64,000 nucleotides of DNA from contig CM042150.1 of NCBI GenBank assembly GCA_023376005.1, forward strand, positions 72,766,015-72,830,014. Direction: 5' to 3'. The stretch's first letter is position 1. Each line of letters opens with the position of its first letter. Positions 61,457 through 64,000 of the stretch are shown piece by piece. The DNA is from Doryteuthis pealeii (Eukaryota; Mollusca; Cephalopoda; Myopsida; Loliginidae). The translations under genes and the position numbers were made by a program. The notes below the pieces were generated by a model. It did no database searches, was not told the DNA's origin, and saw only the letters and a program-made list of their open reading frames with translations.

Positions 61457-63149
61457 CTTTTTAAAAGTAGGAAGATATAATAGGACATCCCTACAGAACA
61501 TTTCAATTATATGAATTCAGCATAGTGTTTGGCATATGGCAAATTGAAATTTTGATGTTTTAAAAAAAAATTCTAGAACTTATTTTTTGAATATTTTTTA
61601 TCTGTGGATGTAAAATCCTTGGATACAAAAGGCCAACTATATTCTGAAGTAATGAGACAAACATGTAATAGAAGGCAGGAACATTCTGTATTTGTTGCTG
61701 TTGTATGATCAGGAAATCAGCAATCCAACTGTCAATTTTTAGAGGATCCATAAAATCTGCACAAATACTATTCCTGGCAAAAATTATGAAACTAGCACAT
61801 TTAGCGGATGTTCACCTCAATTTTTTTAAAATTTAGCAGTAAATAACAGATAAGATGCAAAACCTTTTTATTTAATGGCTGAACATTCTGACATCATATT
61901 CCTTAAACAAACTAGATTAAATTATCTAAATAGTATAACTTTTTATCCAAGCAATGTGGAGGAAATATTAAAATTTTCCCTCTATTAAAGTAGAATAGCA
62001 ATTGAGAGCAGCTTATTTTTCATTAAAAATCTCATACTACTTTCATCCCATAATATTTATATGCAAATATAACAATCATTATGGGACAAGAGAAGTATAA
62101 TTTTATAACTATGATACTTTATTAACAATAGAATAATCTCATAATATTGTTTTTACTTTTGACTGAGTAACACATTAATGACTTAATAAAAGATATATTT
62201 AATCAATTTATTAAATGGAAATAAAAACCATCTGATTTAAAATAGTTATTCCAAAGAGAACCATAAAAATAAAATATATAATAATTAAAATGAAGAGAGG
62301 AATTTCGTAAAAGAATCATTTTAAGAAAGAAGAGAGAAAATGATGCTGAAAAAGTTTCACAATTAATATCATAATTCTTAAAATTGGATCCCTGTGTACA
62401 TAAAACTTTTGGTATATAAATTACAAAGGAATGATATTTTAAAAATAGCATTAAGAGAATTATAGCAAAGAAAAATGCTTAGAAATATTTTTTAAATCAT
62501 TAAAATTTATTAGGATATTAAAATATGAAAAACTGATTAAAACAGATGATATAAAATGAACCTAGTTTTTATCTAATTTTGTGATTTTTTTTGTTTTATT
62601 TAGTTTTTTTAAGAGAAGTATTTTATTTTTAATTTGTAGAGGATTTTAGATTTCATGTAATCCTGTGAATGAATATTAAATTATATTTGTGTAAAATTGA
62701 GTTAACGTTAGATGACAATTTTGGGAAAGATTTCAATAACTTGAGGTATTAACTAAAACAATACCTTTTTAAAGTTATGATGATATCCACTTGTAATAAA
62801 ATATGAAGATTCTGAATCTATTAATGTAATAAATAACTAATAAAAAGTAAAAACTTAAAAACAGTTTGTCAAATAAGTGAATTATATTTTATATCTGAAA
62901 CCAATATTTTTTTGAAAATATTGAAAGATTGGTATATTTATGAATATGAATCTTTATCTATTTTTAGAAAAAAAATTATTGAAGCCCTTTTCAATATTTT
63001 ACTAAAAAACTGTATGTTCTAGAATCAGTTTCATTACAACAATGATTTGCAATTAAAAACTTTAAGATAAATTTGTTTTCATTGAACATGTCTTATTTGG
63101 ATGTACAGAATCAGGAGTTAAAAATTGAAACTGAGAAAAAACAGTTTAA

Positions 63150-63225
63150 GAATGGTTTGGTTTGGTTTGGTTTGTTTTACGGCATATCAACCTCAGTGGG
63201 TCATTTAATGCCGATAAAGTTTTGA
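63150..63225 (+). repeat. Short interspersed motif (GGCATATCAACC...), copy 2, preceded by (TGGTT)n
   Basis: TTTACGGCATATCAACC then TCAGTGGGTCATTTAATGCC. A short (GGTTT)n run lies just before. Confidence 0.6.
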
Positions 63226-64000
63226 AATAAATCAATTCTTAATGGATAATACAATTTTTTTATAAATACATTTTTCTATTTAACACATAGATGGGAGTTT
63301 AAGAATGATATCTCATGATATGAAATCCAGTTTAGTAATGGTATCTAGTCATATCAAAGTCAATTTAAGAATGGTATCTCATTATATGAAATCTATTTTG
63401 AGTTTTACTATTGAACTAAACTGGTTCTACAAAAAATCTACTAAATAATAATTAATTAATTAAGGGTTTGCATTTTACATCCATTTTTGGAAGTCTTGAA
63501 AGATTTTACAAATCTGTGAAATATCTTAGTTAAGTGAAATGTTCCTCTTAATATAGCTATGAAAAGCAAAATTGGAAATTAGAATCTCTTTTATAAAAGC
63601 AATTTAAATTATTCAATATTCTGAAAATTTAATTTTCTTCCAAATCATTACACTGATCTACTAACTGAATCTAATCATATATAGGCAAAAAAATAAATTG
63701 AATATATAAAAGAAATATTATAAAGGAGTTGAAATGAGATAAGATTGTTAACTAAGATTTTTCATATAAAGTTGTGTCAAATATCAGAAGGAAAAGAAAG
63801 AAATTAAATAAATAAATAAATAGATCCCCCAAAAATTGATATTTCCAGTTAAATGAAAAATTTGTTCAAAGTCAGTACAAGAAATTTCATTACTTTATTT
63901 TGGTATTAAATAAATACTGAAATGAATAATGGAATTTCTTGTTCATAAATATAAGATGAAAAATAATAAATGTGCTGTTGTAATTGCTCTCAAATATATC

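Larger units (their letters stand above)
60714..64000. other. Upstream sequence, nothing recognised apart from repeats
   Basis: AT-rich with the (GA)n run at 61.4 kb and the short motif at 63.15 kb. The remaining upstream exons of the PALS1-like gene are expected beyond this edge. Confidence 0.4.

Overview
The window is AT-rich animal DNA with long introns, many short interspersed repeats and decayed transposons. Nothing bacterial, viral or organellar is seen. tRNA-derived SINEs, Tc1/mariner elements, long TA and GA arrays and several hairpin repeats suggest a mollusc. Repeats around 9.5 kb resemble ones I associate with cephalopods, so an octopus or squid is my best guess (an inference from texture, not a match).

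One protein-coding gene is certain. On the minus strand, eight exons between 42,434 and 17,600 splice in perfect phase into about 282 residues: a basic HOOK-type linker followed by a complete MAGUK guanylate-kinase-like domain and the stop codon. The closest family by eye is PALS1/MPP5 (Stardust), the scaffold of the Crumbs cell-polarity complex. The exons for L27, PDZ and SH3 are not seen and should lie above 46 kb, mostly outside the window. The first recognised exon is present twice (42,361-42,434 and 46,349-46,422), because about 4 kb is repeated in direct tandem (41,696-45,674 and 45,683-49,694). This is either a real duplication or two haplotypes placed in series. A possible 30-nt microexon lies at 60,684-60,713.

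Region 1-17 kb lies beyond the 3' end of the gene. It holds a wrecked Ty1/copia polymerase (about 0.95-2.1 kb), a 1.8-kb G-quadruplex-prone minisatellite (3.94-5.71 kb), a SINE, a mariner-type element with terminal repeats (6.47-7.77 kb), a tandem retrozyme-like array (7.80-8.39 kb) and several foldback repeats. Introns from 17.8 to 64 kb carry more SINEs, a truncated Tc1 element, a hAT-type MITE, a Tc1-like element inside the 4-kb duplication, foldback repeats and microsatellites.

The most interesting item is the 7.80-8.39 kb array. Two tandem copies, 313 nt apart, each carry a textbook type I hammerhead ribozyme on the plus strand: core CTGATGA, a GGGG/CCCC stem II, GAAA, a very short stem III and a GTC cleavage site. 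The two copies differ at only three places that I could find, and two of those restore one base pair of a predicted stem. This is the architecture of metazoan retrozymes, small non-autonomous retroelements that give self-cleaved circular RNAs. A degenerate hammerhead-like fold also lies in each arm of an inverted repeat at 9.7-9.97 kb.
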